33,130 bases of DNA, taken from assembly GCA_905235625.1 (NCBI GenBank), contig CAJOLX010000014.1, positions 1 through 33,130 of the forward strand, read 5' to 3'. Made by a program: the position numbers and the translations under genes. This stretch comes from an uncultured Clostridia bacterium. GTDB lineage: Bacteria; Bacillota; Clostridia; Oscillospirales; Acutalibacteraceae. Of this stretch, positions 23,210 to 31,144 are shown piece after piece. Within the stretch, counting starts at the first letter, position 1, and the number at the start of each line of letters is the position of its first letter. The notes beneath the pieces are model-generated. The model did no database searches, was not told the origin of the DNA, and worked only from the letters and a program-made list of their open reading frames with translations.

Positions 23210-23233
23210 TTTGATTTTCCTTTCTATGTGAAG

Positions 23234-23273
23234 GGCGAACCGGCTGTGTGATTTTTGACTGCCGTTCTCCGCC
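23234..23273 (-). other. Hairpin in the metY leader RNA
   Basis: In plus-strand coordinates, GGCGAAC (23234-23240) and GGC (23242-23244) pair with GCC (23261-23263), GTTC (23264-23267) and GCC (23271-23273), leaving a 3-base internal bulge. It lies between the promoter and the leader ORF. No matching riboswitch class is recognised. Confidence 0.5.
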
Positions 23274-23286
23274 TGATTGCAAGGTT

Positions 23287-23315
23287 ATTATACATCCCGT
23301 TTTCCGATTTGTCCA
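23287..23315 (-). promoter_or_regulatory. metY promoter
   Basis: On the minus strand, TGGACA (23315-23310) and TATAAT (23292-23287) are 17 bases apart. The start site would be near 23280, giving a leader of about 225 bases. Confidence 0.7.
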
Positions 23316-23329
23316 ATATCCTATGTAAA

Positions 23330-23362
23330 TGCTCAGTTATAGCCTGAGGCTATAACTGAGCA
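23330..23362. terminator. Perfect 15-bp hairpin between lysR and metY
   Basis: TGCTCAGTTATAGCC (23330-23344) and GGCTATAACTGAGCA (23348-23362) are exact complements with a TGA loop. It lies 35 bases after the lysR stop and just upstream of the metY promoter. It may end lysR transcription, but the minus-strand T-tract (ATTTACAT) is poor, so it may instead be an operator or processed RNA structure. Confidence 0.5.
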
Positions 23363-23397
23363 CTGCATTTTCGTTTTCACTTTATACGTTTATACTG

Positions 23398-24318
23398 TCA
23401 TTCAACGCCGAGATATTTCTTAAGCTCGCCTATATACGTCAGCGCGACGCGGCTCGGCAGCATGTTTTCTTTAAGAATATATCCTATTTCCATTTTGCTG
23501 TCTTCCGACACGCCCTTTGAGTCAAACGGCACCGCCACGTAATCGGAGCCGTTCAGCTCCTCGCTGATTATTCCCGAGCAAAGCGTGTAGCCGTTAATGC
23601 CCACCATGAGGTTCAGCATGGTCGCGCGGTCGTTGGCTTTTATGGTTCTCGGATATTCCGCCGTGCTCAGTATTTCCTCTGCAAAGTAAAATGAAGCGTC
23701 CGCCCCCTGCTCAAACGACAGGCAGGGGTAATCGGCAAGCTCTTCAAAGGTTATTGACTTATTGCCGGCGAGCGGATGCCCTTTCCATAAATATACGAAA
23801 GCGTCGCACTCTATGAGAGGGGTGAACTCGAGCGAATTGCTTCTGAAAAGCTTTTCCAAAGCTTTGCGGTTAAAGCTGCTCAGATAAAGAACTCCTATCT
23901 CGCTTCTACCCGACGCAACGTCGTCGATAACTTCTCTCGTTTTGGTTTCTCTTATCGCGAATTCATATTCCGCCGTGTCAAGCTGTTTCACCATCTCGAC
24001 AAAGCTTTTAACGGCAAAGGAATAGTGCTGAGCCGATATGCCGAATTTCTTTTTTATTGAACCGCCGCCCGTATATTTTTCTTCGAGAATATCGTATTGA
24101 TGCACGACCTGCCTGGCGTTTTGCAAAAACTCCAAGCCGTCGTTTGTGAGAGTAACTCCTCTGCCGGAACGGTTAAAAATAATGATGCCGATTTCCTTTT
24201 CAAGCTCTCTTATTGAATTTGTGAGCGAGGGCTGAGCGACGTAAAGCATTTCAGAGGCTTTGTTGAAAGAGCCGTTTTCGGCAATGGCGATAACGTATTT
24301 AAGCTGCTCTATTCTCAT
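23398..24318 (-). CDS. LysR-type transcriptional regulator
   Basis: This 306-residue regulator has the N-terminal winged helix-turn-helix (2-60: I-A-E-N-G-S-F-N-K-A-S-E-M-L-Y-V-A-Q-P-S-L-T) and a two-lobed effector domain (about 90-300). The effector domain begins with F-G-I-S-A-Q-H-Y-S-F-A, a phrase I associate with CysB/CmbR-like regulators of sulfur genes. It points at metY in the same direction and is separated from it by a hairpin and the metY promoter. Sulfur control of metY is therefore the obvious hypothesis. It is divergent from lacZ, whose promoter could also be affected. The ATG at 24318 follows GGAGGGG. Confidence 0.88.
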   Translation of the reverse strand: MRIEQLKYVIAIAENGSFNKASEMLYVAQPSLTNSIRELEKEIGIIIFNRSGRGVTLTNDGLEFLQNARQVVHQYDILEEKYTGGGSIKKKFGISAQHYSFAVKSFVEMVKQLDTAEYEFAIRETKTREVIDDVASGRSEIGVLYLSSFNRKALEKLFRSNSLEFTPLIECDAFVYLWKGHPLAGNKSITFEELADYPCLSFEQGADASFYFAEEILSTAEYPRTIKANDRATMLNLMVGINGYTLCSGIISEELNGSDYVAVPFDSKGVSEDSKMEIGYILKENMLPSRVALTYIGELKKYLGVE

Positions 24319-24353
24319 AATTCCCCTCCGGTAAGTCGAATATTATGTTTTAT

Positions 24354-24380
24354 ATTATAACGCAAAATTAAATATGTCAA
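24354..24380 (-). promoter_or_regulatory. lysR promoter
   Basis: On the minus strand, TTGACA (24380-24375) is followed after 15 bases by TATAAT (24359-24354), or after 17 by TAATAT. The region is AT-rich and suitable for LysR autoregulation. Confidence 0.55.
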
Positions 24381-24418
24381 TAGCGGGAAGAATATAGACT
24401 CAATCGGAGCAAAACTTA

Positions 24419-24447
24419 TCGACAAGCGCCGCTTTTTGTGCTAAAAT
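24419..24447 (+). promoter_or_regulatory. lacZ promoter
   Basis: TCGACA (24419-24424) and TAAAAT (24442-24447) have a 17-base spacer. Predicted transcription starts near 24454, downstream of the upstream-most ATG of the frame. That supports translation from 24483. Confidence 0.6.
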
Positions 24448-24482
24448 CAATCATATATTTTCCTAAAAAGGAGAATTGCGAA

Positions 24483-27455
24483 ATGGAAATAAAGCGTTTT
24501 TACCGCATGACGGAATTTCCTCACGTGGGCGCATTGCCGCCGAGGGCGTATTTTATTCCGTTTGCCGCAGGGGAAAACCCTTCGGGCGACAGAGAAAATT
24601 CATCCCGCTTTCTTTCGCTTAACGGAGAATGGGATTTTCGCTTTTTTGAAAACGTTGAAGAGCTGCCGATTGAGGAGCCGGACTTTGCGGGCGGCGTTGA
24701 ATGCCCCGATAAAATAAGCGTGCCTTCCTGCTGGCAGCTTTACACCGGCAGAGGCTACGACGCGCCGAATTACATAAATCAGGATTATCCTTTCCCCGTT
24801 GACCCTCCGCACCTGCCGGACGTTATTCCGTGCGGATTTTACCGCAGAAAGTTCAATTTGAATAAGGAAACCGGCAAATCCTATTATATCAACTTTGACG
24901 GCGTGTCGTCCTGCTTTTATCTGTGGATAAACGGCGGGTGGGCAGGATATTCTCAAGTGAGCCACGCAAACAGCGAGTTTGACGTTACCGACCTGCTGAG
25001 CGACGGCGAAAACACCGTTGAGGCTCTGGTCATAAAGCACTGCACAGGCAGTTATATGGAAGACCAGGATTTCTTCCGACTTTCCGGCATATTCCGCGAC
25101 GTTTATATTCTCACCCGCGACAAAGCCCACGTCAGCGACATCTTTTGCGAAACGGAAATTTCGTATGACTTTTCGCGCGCTTCGCTTTCGGTTAAGCTCG
25201 ATTTATGCGGAGAAGTTAACGCCCGCGCCGAGCTTCTTTCTCCCGAAGGCGGGCTTTGCGGCAAAGCGGAGGGCAATCCGCTCTTGTTTGAGCTTTCGGA
25301 GCCCGAGCTCTGGAACGCCGAGCAGCCCCGCCTTTACACCCTGCTCATTTATGCGGGCGAAGAAACCGTCAGCCTGCCGATAGGCTTCAGACGCGTTGAA
25401 ATAAAAGACAAATGCCTGCTGCTTAACGGCAAAAAGCTCAAGCTCAAGGGCGTTAACCGCCACGATTCCTCGCCCGAAACGGGATATTACGTTTCTCCGG
25501 AGCAAATGCTCGGGGAGCTGTATCAATTAAAACGCGCAAACGTTAATACCATAAGAACGAGTCACTATCCAAACGACCCGAGATTTCTTAAAATGTGCGA
25601 CGAGCTGGGCTTCATGCTGGTTGACGAGGCGGACCTTGAAACGCACGGCATGGGCTACAACTACGGCGACTGGTATTGGGATTATTGGAGCCACGTGTGC
25701 GACACGCCCTTGTGGGAAGCGCAGTGCGTTGACAGGGCGGCAAGGCTTTTTGAGCGCGACAAAAATCATTGCTCGGTCATATTCTGGTCGCTCGGCAACG
25801 AATCGGGCTGCGGCGAAAATCACCGCTCTATGGCGGCATACATCCGCTCGCGCAGCAAAAGCGCTATAATTCATTACGAAAACGCAAGGCTCGAATACGG
25901 CGAGCGGGTCGGCAGGGATTTCAGCGACATTTCGGACGTTGAGAGCAGAATGTACGCCTCCCTCGACTATCTTAACGAATATCTTAACGACCCGATGCAG
26001 ACAAAGCCGTTTTTCTATTGCGAATATTCTTCCGCCTGGGGCACGGGCGACATTCCTCTTCACTGGAGGGAATTTGAAAATTATGACAATTACTGCGGCG
26101 GATGCTTCTGGGAATTCACCGACCACGCCGCGAATATCGGCACGAAGGAAAATCCGCGCTACCGTTTCGGCGGCGATTTCGGCGATTATCCAAACGACGG
26201 AATGTCATGCCTTGACGGCATGGTGCATCCCGACCGCCGCGAACGCCCCGGCTACTTTGACTTGAAGGATTGCTACAAGCCGTTTGAAGTGACTTACGAA
26301 AGCGGAAAAATCACCGTTTTAAACAAGCGTTATTTCACCTCTTTTGACGACCTTGCTCTGCGCTGGGAAATCGAAAAAGACGGCAAGCCCGTATTCGGCG
26401 GTCAAATCTCTTCGCTCGACATCAAGCCTCGCGAAAAAGCGGAATACGCTCTCTTTGACGAGCCTTTGCCCGGCGGCTTCGTAACGCTTAATATTTATTT
26501 CACGCAAAAGAACGACACTCCGTGGGCAAAAGCGGGCTATGAAACGGGGCATGCGCAATTTATTCTTAATAACGCGCTCGTTTCTCTCCCCGAAAGAGAA
26601 GAGAAGGCTCCGCTCGCTTTAACCGAAAGCCGCACGCAAATCACGATAAAATGCGGCGAAAAGCGCGTTGTGTTTGACAAAACGAAAGGCGTAATAAGCT
26701 CGATTACCTGCGGTGAAAAGCTCATTGCGGAAAATATTCGCCTCTCAATATTCCGCCCCTGGCTGCCGAACTGCGGCAACAAAGAGACGTGGGAGCGAGC
26801 CCGCTACGACCATGCCGGGCAAAAATGCTATCGCCTTTCTCTTGAAGAATTCACGCCCGATAAGGCGATAATCGGCGCCGAGCTTTCGTTCGCCGCCGCC
26901 GCGATGCCTCCCGCCGTTAAAGCGCGCGTTACCTACACGGTGACCTCCGGCGGAGAAATCCTTGCGAACGTTGCCGCGAAGGTGACGGATAACGCTCCTG
27001 CCTTGCCGAGATTCGGCTTTACTTTTGAAATGCCGGGCGAATTTGACAAGGCGGCTTACCTCGGCTACGGCCCTCACGACAGCTACCCCGACCGTTTCGT
27101 TTCCGGCATGCTGCGCGAATATGAAACGAACGTTAAGGCAGACTTCGTGCATTACGCCCGCCCCGCGGAATGTAACGCTCATTACGCCGTTAAGACCGCC
27201 TCGGTGCAAAATTCGAGCGGCTGCGTCATGCGCTTTGCCGACCTTTCGGATAAAGGAATGCTCTTCACCGCGCGCCCCTATTCGGACGAGGCAATCTATC
27301 TCACGGAGCACGACGACGAGCTGAAGGAAACGGGCAAAACCTACGTTCATCTCGATTATAAAATGCACGCCGACAACGCCTCTTACCTTGAGCGAGAGCC
27401 CCGGCGCAGCTTTGATGAAAAAGAATTTTCTTTCGCGTTCCTCTGGCAGATATAA
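24483..27455 (+). CDS. lacZ: Beta-galactosidase, glycoside hydrolase family 2 (LacZ type)
   Basis: From the ATG at 24483, seven bases after AAAAGGAG, the protein has 990 residues, close to E. coli LacZ. There is no signal peptide, so it acts on imported beta-galactosides. The order is a sugar-binding jelly-roll domain, an immunoglobulin-like domain, a TIM barrel starting around L-K-G-V-N-R-H-D, and a C-terminal beta-galactosidase small-chain domain. The acid/base is Glu440 in W-S-L-G-N-E-S-G and the nucleophile Glu514 in Y-C-E-Y. Around the latter the usual A-H-A-M-G-N reads S-S-A-W-G-T. H-Y-P-N-D-P and D-E-A-D-L-E-T-H-G are conserved barrel blocks. No lactose transporter or galactose genes are adjacent. 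The exact beta-linked substrate is open. Confidence 0.92.
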   Translation: MEIKRFYRMTEFPHVGALPPRAYFIPFAAGENPSGDRENSSRFLSLNGEWDFRFFENVEELPIEEPDFAGGVECPDKISVPSCWQLYTGRGYDAPNYINQDYPFPVDPPHLPDVIPCGFYRRKFNLNKETGKSYYINFDGVSSCFYLWINGGWAGYSQVSHANSEFDVTDLLSDGENTVEALVIKHCTGSYMEDQDFFRLSGIFRDVYILTRDKAHVSDIFCETEISYDFSRASLSVKLDLCGEVNARAELLSPEGGLCGKAEGNPLLFELSEPELWNAEQPRLYTLLIYAGEETVSLPIGFRRVEIKDKCLLLNGKKLKLKGVNRHDSSPETGYYVSPEQMLGELYQLKRANVNTIRTSHYPNDPRFLKMCDELGFMLVDEADLETHGMGYNYGDWYWDYWSHVCDTPLWEAQCVDRAARLFERDKNHCSVIFWSLGNESGCGENHRSMAAYIRSRSKSAIIHYENARLEYGERVGRDFSDISDVESRMYASLDYLNEYLNDPMQTKPFFYCEYSSAWGTGDIPLHWREFENYDNYCGGCFWEFTDHAANIGTKENPRYRFGGDFGDYPNDGMSCLDGMVHPDRRERPGYFDLKDCYKPFEVTYESGKITVLNKRYFTSFDDLALRWEIEKDGKPVFGGQISSLDIKPREKAEYALFDEPLPGGFVTLNIYFTQKNDTPWAKAGYETGHAQFILNNALVSLPEREEKAPLALTESRTQITIKCGEKRVVFDKTKGVISSITCGEKLIAENIRLSIFRPWLPNCGNKETWERARYDHAGQKCYRLSLEEFTPDKAIIGAELSFAAAAMPPAVKARVTYTVTSGGEILANVAAKVTDNAPALPRFGFTFEMPGEFDKAAYLGYGPHDSYPDRFVSGMLREYETNVKADFVHYARPAECNAHYAVKTASVQNSSGCVMRFADLSDKGMLFTARPYSDEAIYLTEHDDELKETGKTYVHLDYKMHADNASYLEREPRRSFDEKEFSFAFLWQI

Positions 27456-27481
27456 ATACATTTGAGAAAGAGACCAAAGCA

Positions 27482-28804
27482 ATGAATATAAAGCACATTT
27501 GCAAAAATCTAATTTTTATTATTCTCAGCATCTCAAGTTCATTTTTAACAGGATTTTTCCTTGTACTACTAATCGCCGATGGCAATGAACCTGTTTTGTC
27601 TTGTGCTTTCTGCGTCGTTTTATTCGGACTTATGACGTGGGGACTTATTCATTTCGTTACCGTCGAAAACAGGCTGTGGTTCTTGTGCTTTTTAGCACCT
27701 TACTTACTCAATGTAGTTGTAGCACTTCTTATTAGCGAAAAAAATTCATTCGCGGCGTTTGTTGTTCTGTCGATTTTAACAGTCGCCTTTTTATCAATAA
27801 TGTGTCAAAACAACGGAAGCGAAGAAATTCAAAAAATTCAGAATTTTCTGCAATTAAAAAAAGAAAAGGCAACCGAGTCATTTGAATCTAATAATGACGA
27901 TAAAAACAATGCGGAGGATAAAACAGATTTTGAATTAGAAATAGTAAATCTGAACAGCAAATATTGCCCTAACTGCGGAAGTGAAATAATCCCGGGCACA
28001 ATTTGCGCTACTTGTGCAAAGAACACAACATTCTATTTGAAATCGTCAAGAAAAAAGAATATGATTGTTCGTCTCACAAGTCCTAAATTGCATGAGCTCA
28101 ATAAAATAATAAAGGAAACGCCCATAGTCAATACAAAAAGTGATTATTTGAAATATGAATGCCGTTCAAGAAAACATTTTGATAAAATAAGCAGAGAAAA
28201 GGCTTTAATTTCTTTAATTTACGATAACGAAGACTATTTTAGAAAAATAGCTCTGTTAGTTTATCCAAGTGAAAATAATTATCGACTTTATAAGAGAAAA
28301 CTAAAGGAATTAAAAAAGAAAAAATATCTTATACCGGCTGATACAGGGATAAGTAATTTTACCTATCGGGTAATTGAAAATCATATTTTTAACAAGCTCA
28401 CTTCTAAGAGAAAATTCAAACGATATAATCTGAAAATTTTAAAAAGCTATACCAGTCCTAAGAAACAAGTGAACCTGCGAACAACTTATATATTTTCATG
28501 CGAAGATGTCGCAAGAACATACAATTACTGTCAGTCTGAAAAAGCAAGGAAAGAATTTATGCGTGAATTTGCAAAATATCAACGCAGCCTTTTGTCAAGT
28601 GAGTTAAGATACGATATTTTGAAACGTGATAACTTCAGATGCGTAATTTGTGGGCGTTCACAGGCTGATGGAGTGAAGCTGCATGTTGATCACATCATAC
28701 CGGTATCAAAGGGCGGAAAAACAGAATGGAATAATCTTCGTACCTTGTGTGAGGATTGCAATTTAGGAAAAAGCAATAAATACGATCCCTATGGCATCAA
28801 TTAG
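27482..28804 (+). CDS. Predicted membrane-anchored zinc-ribbon/HNH endonuclease
   Basis: This 440-residue protein has an unusual layout. Four hydrophobic helices occupy the N-terminus (about 9-31, 37-59, 65-84, 88-107). A charged linker and a four-cysteine zinc ribbon follow (C162-P-N-C165 and C175-A-T-C178). A basic middle region of about 190 residues is not recognised. The C-terminal HNH nuclease module (373-440) has C387-V-I-C390, the catalytic H401-V-D-H404-I-I-P, N417/N418 and C423-E-D-C426. HNH enzymes cut DNA with a metal held by this beta-beta-alpha fold, and tethering one to the membrane is rare. The gene is much AT-richer than its neighbours (many AAA, TTA and ATA codons), has a poor ribosome site and starts 26 bases after lacZ, so recent transfer is likely. 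A defence-effector role is speculation; a DNA-uptake or phage-entry nuclease is another option. Confidence 0.8.
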   Translation: MNIKHICKNLIFIILSISSSFLTGFFLVLLIADGNEPVLSCAFCVVLFGLMTWGLIHFVTVENRLWFLCFLAPYLLNVVVALLISEKNSFAAFVVLSILTVAFLSIMCQNNGSEEIQKIQNFLQLKKEKATESFESNNDDKNNAEDKTDFELEIVNLNSKYCPNCGSEIIPGTICATCAKNTTFYLKSSRKKNMIVRLTSPKLHELNKIIKETPIVNTKSDYLKYECRSRKHFDKISREKALISLIYDNEDYFRKIALLVYPSENNYRLYKRKLKELKKKKYLIPADTGISNFTYRVIENHIFNKLTSKRKFKRYNLKILKSYTSPKKQVNLRTTYIFSCEDVARTYNYCQSEKARKEFMREFAKYQRSLLSSELRYDILKRDNFRCVICGRSQADGVKLHVDHIIPVSKGGKTEWNNLRTLCEDCNLGKSNKYDPYGIN

Positions 28805-28900
28805 CAAGCTGTTTGAAGACTTTTTTGCGGTCACCGTTTTCGCCGAAATAAAAATAATTTGTAAAATTATATATTTAATATTTATTTTTCTTTTCTCGTG

Positions 28901-28909
28901 TGATATAAT
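28901..28909 (+). promoter_or_regulatory. Extended -10 promoter of the LCP gene
   Basis: TGATATAAT is an extended -10 (TG-n-TATAAT) with only a weak TTTATT at the -35 position (28881-28886). The leader then folds a 9-bp hairpin, CAAACGGCA (28921-28929) with TGCCGTTTG (28946-28954). Confidence 0.6.
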
Positions 28910-28988
28910 GCAGTGTCTGACAAACGGCAGGGAATAAAAAATCTTTGCCGTTTGACGCCCAATTACCCGGTTAAGAGGTATTGATTCA

Positions 28989-30482
28989 ATGGCAAAAAAA
29001 GAAAAATTTGAGGATATTTCCTCAACCAGCGAGCCTTCGGGATTCAAAGAGAAGGCCGAATATAAAAGAGAAAGAGCAAAAACTTTTTTCCTTCGCAACC
29101 GCAAAAGAAATCTCAAAGCTTTGCTCAGCATACTTATATGCCTCATTCTCGTTGTTGCGGCAATGAGCGGCGCTTACGTTCGCAAAATGCTCTCGCTCAT
29201 TAACTACAACGCAGGCGACGAAGGCGATCCCGACGCAACGTTTGCTTCCGACTCACAGGAAGAAGACCTGAATTTTGAAACGATGTATGACATCGCGAGC
29301 GCGGATTCAATAAAAGATCTTATCAAAACCTGGGCGACCAACGGCGGCGAAAAGCTCCACAGCAAAAACGTTATTAACGTTTTGCTCATCGGCGAGGATA
29401 ACGACGACGGCTCCCACCGCTCCGACTCAATGATTTTGGCGTCGGTCAACACAAAGACCAAGCGCATAACCCTCTGCTCCTTCCTCAGAGATACTTACAC
29501 TTATATGGATATAAAGGGCAGCGAGCGCTACGACAAAACGAATCACGCCTATTCATGGGCAGGCCCCGCAAAGGTAATGGAGGTTCTCTCCGACAATTAC
29601 AAAATAGAAATCGACCACTTCGTTTCCATAGATTTCGGCTCGTTTGAAAAGGTCATCGACCTGCTCGGAGGAGTCACCGTGCCGATAACGGACGCCGAGG
29701 CGAGATACATGAACCGCACGACGCAGGTCAAGGGCTTCGAATCCGGCGACGCCGTTACTCTTAACGGCAAGAGAGCGCTTATCTATTCGAGAATAAGAAA
29801 GCTCGACAGCGAAATCGAAAGAACGAGACGCCAGAGGAACGTTATCGCCTCAGTCGTAAAGCAGGTCAAGGCGTCGTCCATAAGCGAGCTCAACAATCTT
29901 GTTGAAACCTTCCTGCCCTACGTCACAACGAATTACAAATATTCCGAAATTCTTTCGCTTGCGACCACGGCTCTGACCGATAAATGGATGAATTACGAAA
30001 TTGTGGGCATGGTTGAGCCGAGCGACGACGTAAGAGTCGGCATAAGCGGCTTCCGCACCTACACGGGCTATCTTGACGTGTGGATTGCGGATTACGTCAA
30101 GGCAGCCAGAGAGGTTCAGCTCGCGCTCTACGACACCACGAATATCGTGATAAGCAGCGACCATATTTCTGCGATTGACCTCGCGAGGGGCAGCACCAAC
30201 AGCTCCTCAAACAACGAGAATTACGATTATTACACGGATCGGGATCCTTCCGAAAACGGCTATGAATACGAAGACGATTTCGGTGAAACCACCACACGCC
30301 CCGATATGTTCGGCTGGCTCACAAGGCCTGCCTCGGGCGGCGATGATACGGTGACCACCATAAACTTCTTCACCCGAAATCAAACGACCGAAGCGACCGA
30401 GCCCGACCCCTATGAAAACCCCGATGTGCCCGATATCCCTCAGGACGACGAGCCCGGAGAGGTGTATGAAAATAATTACTAA
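28989..30482 (+). CDS. LytR-CpsA-Psr (LCP) family cell-wall glycopolymer ligase
   Basis: LCP enzymes attach teichoic acids, capsules or other glycopolymers to peptidoglycan outside the membrane. The 497-residue protein has a basic cytoplasmic N-terminus (1-42), one membrane helix (about 43-64) and an external LCP domain (about 120-310). The domain starts with V-L-L-I-G-E-D-N-D-D-G and R-S-D-S-M-I-L-A-S, and contains S-F-L-R-D-T-Y and R-R-Q-R-N-V-I, whose arginines and aspartates bind the lipid pyrophosphate. After the domain comes a long acidic Asn/Glu/Pro/Thr-rich tail (about 400-497), unusual for the family and probably a wall-spanning or disordered extension. It is monocistronic, with its own promoter and a strong terminator. 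AGAGGT precedes the ATG. Confidence 0.92.
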   Translation: MAKKEKFEDISSTSEPSGFKEKAEYKRERAKTFFLRNRKRNLKALLSILICLILVVAAMSGAYVRKMLSLINYNAGDEGDPDATFASDSQEEDLNFETMYDIASADSIKDLIKTWATNGGEKLHSKNVINVLLIGEDNDDGSHRSDSMILASVNTKTKRITLCSFLRDTYTYMDIKGSERYDKTNHAYSWAGPAKVMEVLSDNYKIEIDHFVSIDFGSFEKVIDLLGGVTVPITDAEARYMNRTTQVKGFESGDAVTLNGKRALIYSRIRKLDSEIERTRRQRNVIASVVKQVKASSISELNNLVETFLPYVTTNYKYSEILSLATTALTDKWMNYEIVGMVEPSDDVRVGISGFRTYTGYLDVWIADYVKAAREVQLALYDTTNIVISSDHISAIDLARGSTNSSSNNENYDYYTDRDPSENGYEYEDDFGETTTRPDMFGWLTRPASGGDDTVTTINFFTRNQTTEATEPDPYENPDVPDIPQDDEPGEVYENNY

Positions 30483-30523
30483 CCGCTTTCAATCGGTCGA
30501 ATAAATAAGTTCAATATTCCCTT

Positions 30524-30563
30524 AAATCCCTTTGTCAAATCCCGGCAAAGGGATTTTATTTTT
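30524..30563 (+). terminator. Terminator of the LCP gene
   Basis: AAATCCCTTTG (30524-30534) pairs perfectly with CAAAGGGATTT (30546-30556), followed by TATTTTTG. Confidence 0.9.
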
Positions 30564-30737
30564 GCCGGATGAGAGAAAACGGCCGCCGCTTTTCCGTCAT
30601 AATGACTTAAAAGCGATTAAAAATGCTCACAAACGCGTTTTTTCGTGTAAATAATCAACAAACTTATAGCGGTCAAATAGTGAAGAAACACAAAATATAG
30701 TGCAAAATGTCAAAGGTTATTCATATTTGGTGGCATG

Positions 30738-30850
30738 TTGCACAAAAGTTATTCTCGTTTTGTTGAAATTAAGTTAATTATTGCAAGAAGTTGTTGACAT
30801 CGTTCTTTGTGCATATTGCACATACAGGCGGTTGTTTGTTTGTGCAAAAT
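30738..30850. promoter_or_regulatory. Cluster of TTGTGCA-type operator sites
   Basis: TTGCACAAAA (30738-30747), TGTGCA-TAT-TGCACA (30808-30822, a perfect palindrome) and TTTGTGCAAAAT (30839-30850) repeat one half-site in both orientations. A weaker TGCAAAAT lies at 30701. The last site ends four bases before the -35 box of the small gene's promoter, so a DNA-binding regulator acting there is likely. The protein is unknown. Confidence 0.5.
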
Positions 30851-30853
30851 ATC

Positions 30854-30881
30854 TTGACATTTCCCTAAATGGTGGTATAAT
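30854..30881 (+). promoter_or_regulatory. Consensus promoter of the 42-codon gene
   Basis: TTGACA (30854-30859) and TATAAT (30876-30881) have a 16-base spacer. Both boxes are exact consensus, predicting strong transcription. Confidence 0.85.
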
Positions 30882-30916
30882 GAAGCCAACAAATAAAGAA
30901 AGGGAGGCGTCAGGAC

Positions 30917-31045
30917 ATGACAGACTTCAGAGAAATTCAAAGACTTGAAAATCAGCTTATGGAAGAGATCAGAAATGAGAAGTTCTTCTCGTTAAAGAGA
31001 TGGGCAAAGATCATAGAGCTCCAGAGCCTCTTCAGAATGGTTTAA
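30917..31045 (+). CDS. Small 42-residue protein of unknown function
   Basis: I found this gene by reading the intergenic space. The ATG at 30917 lies nine bases after AGGGAGG and opens 42 codons to a TAA at 31043-31045. The peptide begins M-T-D-F-R-E-I-Q-R-L-E-N-Q-L and ends K-I-I-E-L-Q-S-L-F-R-M-V. It is rich in Glu, Arg, Lys and Leu, has no membrane segment and looks like one or two amphipathic helices joined around F-F-S-L-K-R-W. The perfect promoter, ribosome site and downstream terminator make it a complete, probably highly expressed unit. I do not recognise a family. The protein could bind a partner or nucleic acid; that is a guess. Confidence 0.75.
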   Translation: MTDFREIQRLENQLMEEIRNEKFFSLKRWAKIIELQSLFRMV

Positions 31046-31144
31046 GCCTCTGATCCCCGCAAACAAACATCGGGCAGCCGTTTAAAGCACCGGTTTGCCG
31101 ATTTAATATACTGAAGCTTTAACGCTTCGGACCATAAGCGCAAC

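Larger units (their letters stand above)
23053..23397. other. 345-bp intergenic/leader region upstream of metY
   Basis: On the minus strand it contains, in order, a perfect 15-bp hairpin (23362-23330), a promoter (23315-23287), a leader hairpin (23273-23234), a 17-codon ORF (23209-23156) overlapping a second hairpin and T-run, and about 100 bases of A-rich leader up to the metY ribosome site. I do not recognise an S-box, SAM-II or T-box pattern. Confidence 0.6.
30483..30916. other. 434-bp intergenic region before the 42-codon gene
   Basis: It begins with the LCP-gene terminator (30524-30563). The AT-rich middle (30600-30790) has no coding frame I trust. The right part carries several TGTGCA/TGCACA sites (30701-30850) and the consensus promoter at 30854-30881. 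Confidence 0.6.

Noticed and set aside
23053-23290. A SAM riboswitch or T-box in the metY leader.
   Set aside because: I could not find the conserved core helices of an S-box nor a T-box sequence with a following antiterminator. A covariance search would be decisive.
24438-24482. A 15-residue longer start for the beta-galactosidase.
   Set aside because: It overlaps the -10 box, and the strong AAAAGGAG site fits only the ATG at 24483.
26745-27482. A 245-codon minus-strand open frame.
   Set aside because: It is antisense to the C-terminal domain of the beta-galactosidase and has no promoter or ribosome site.
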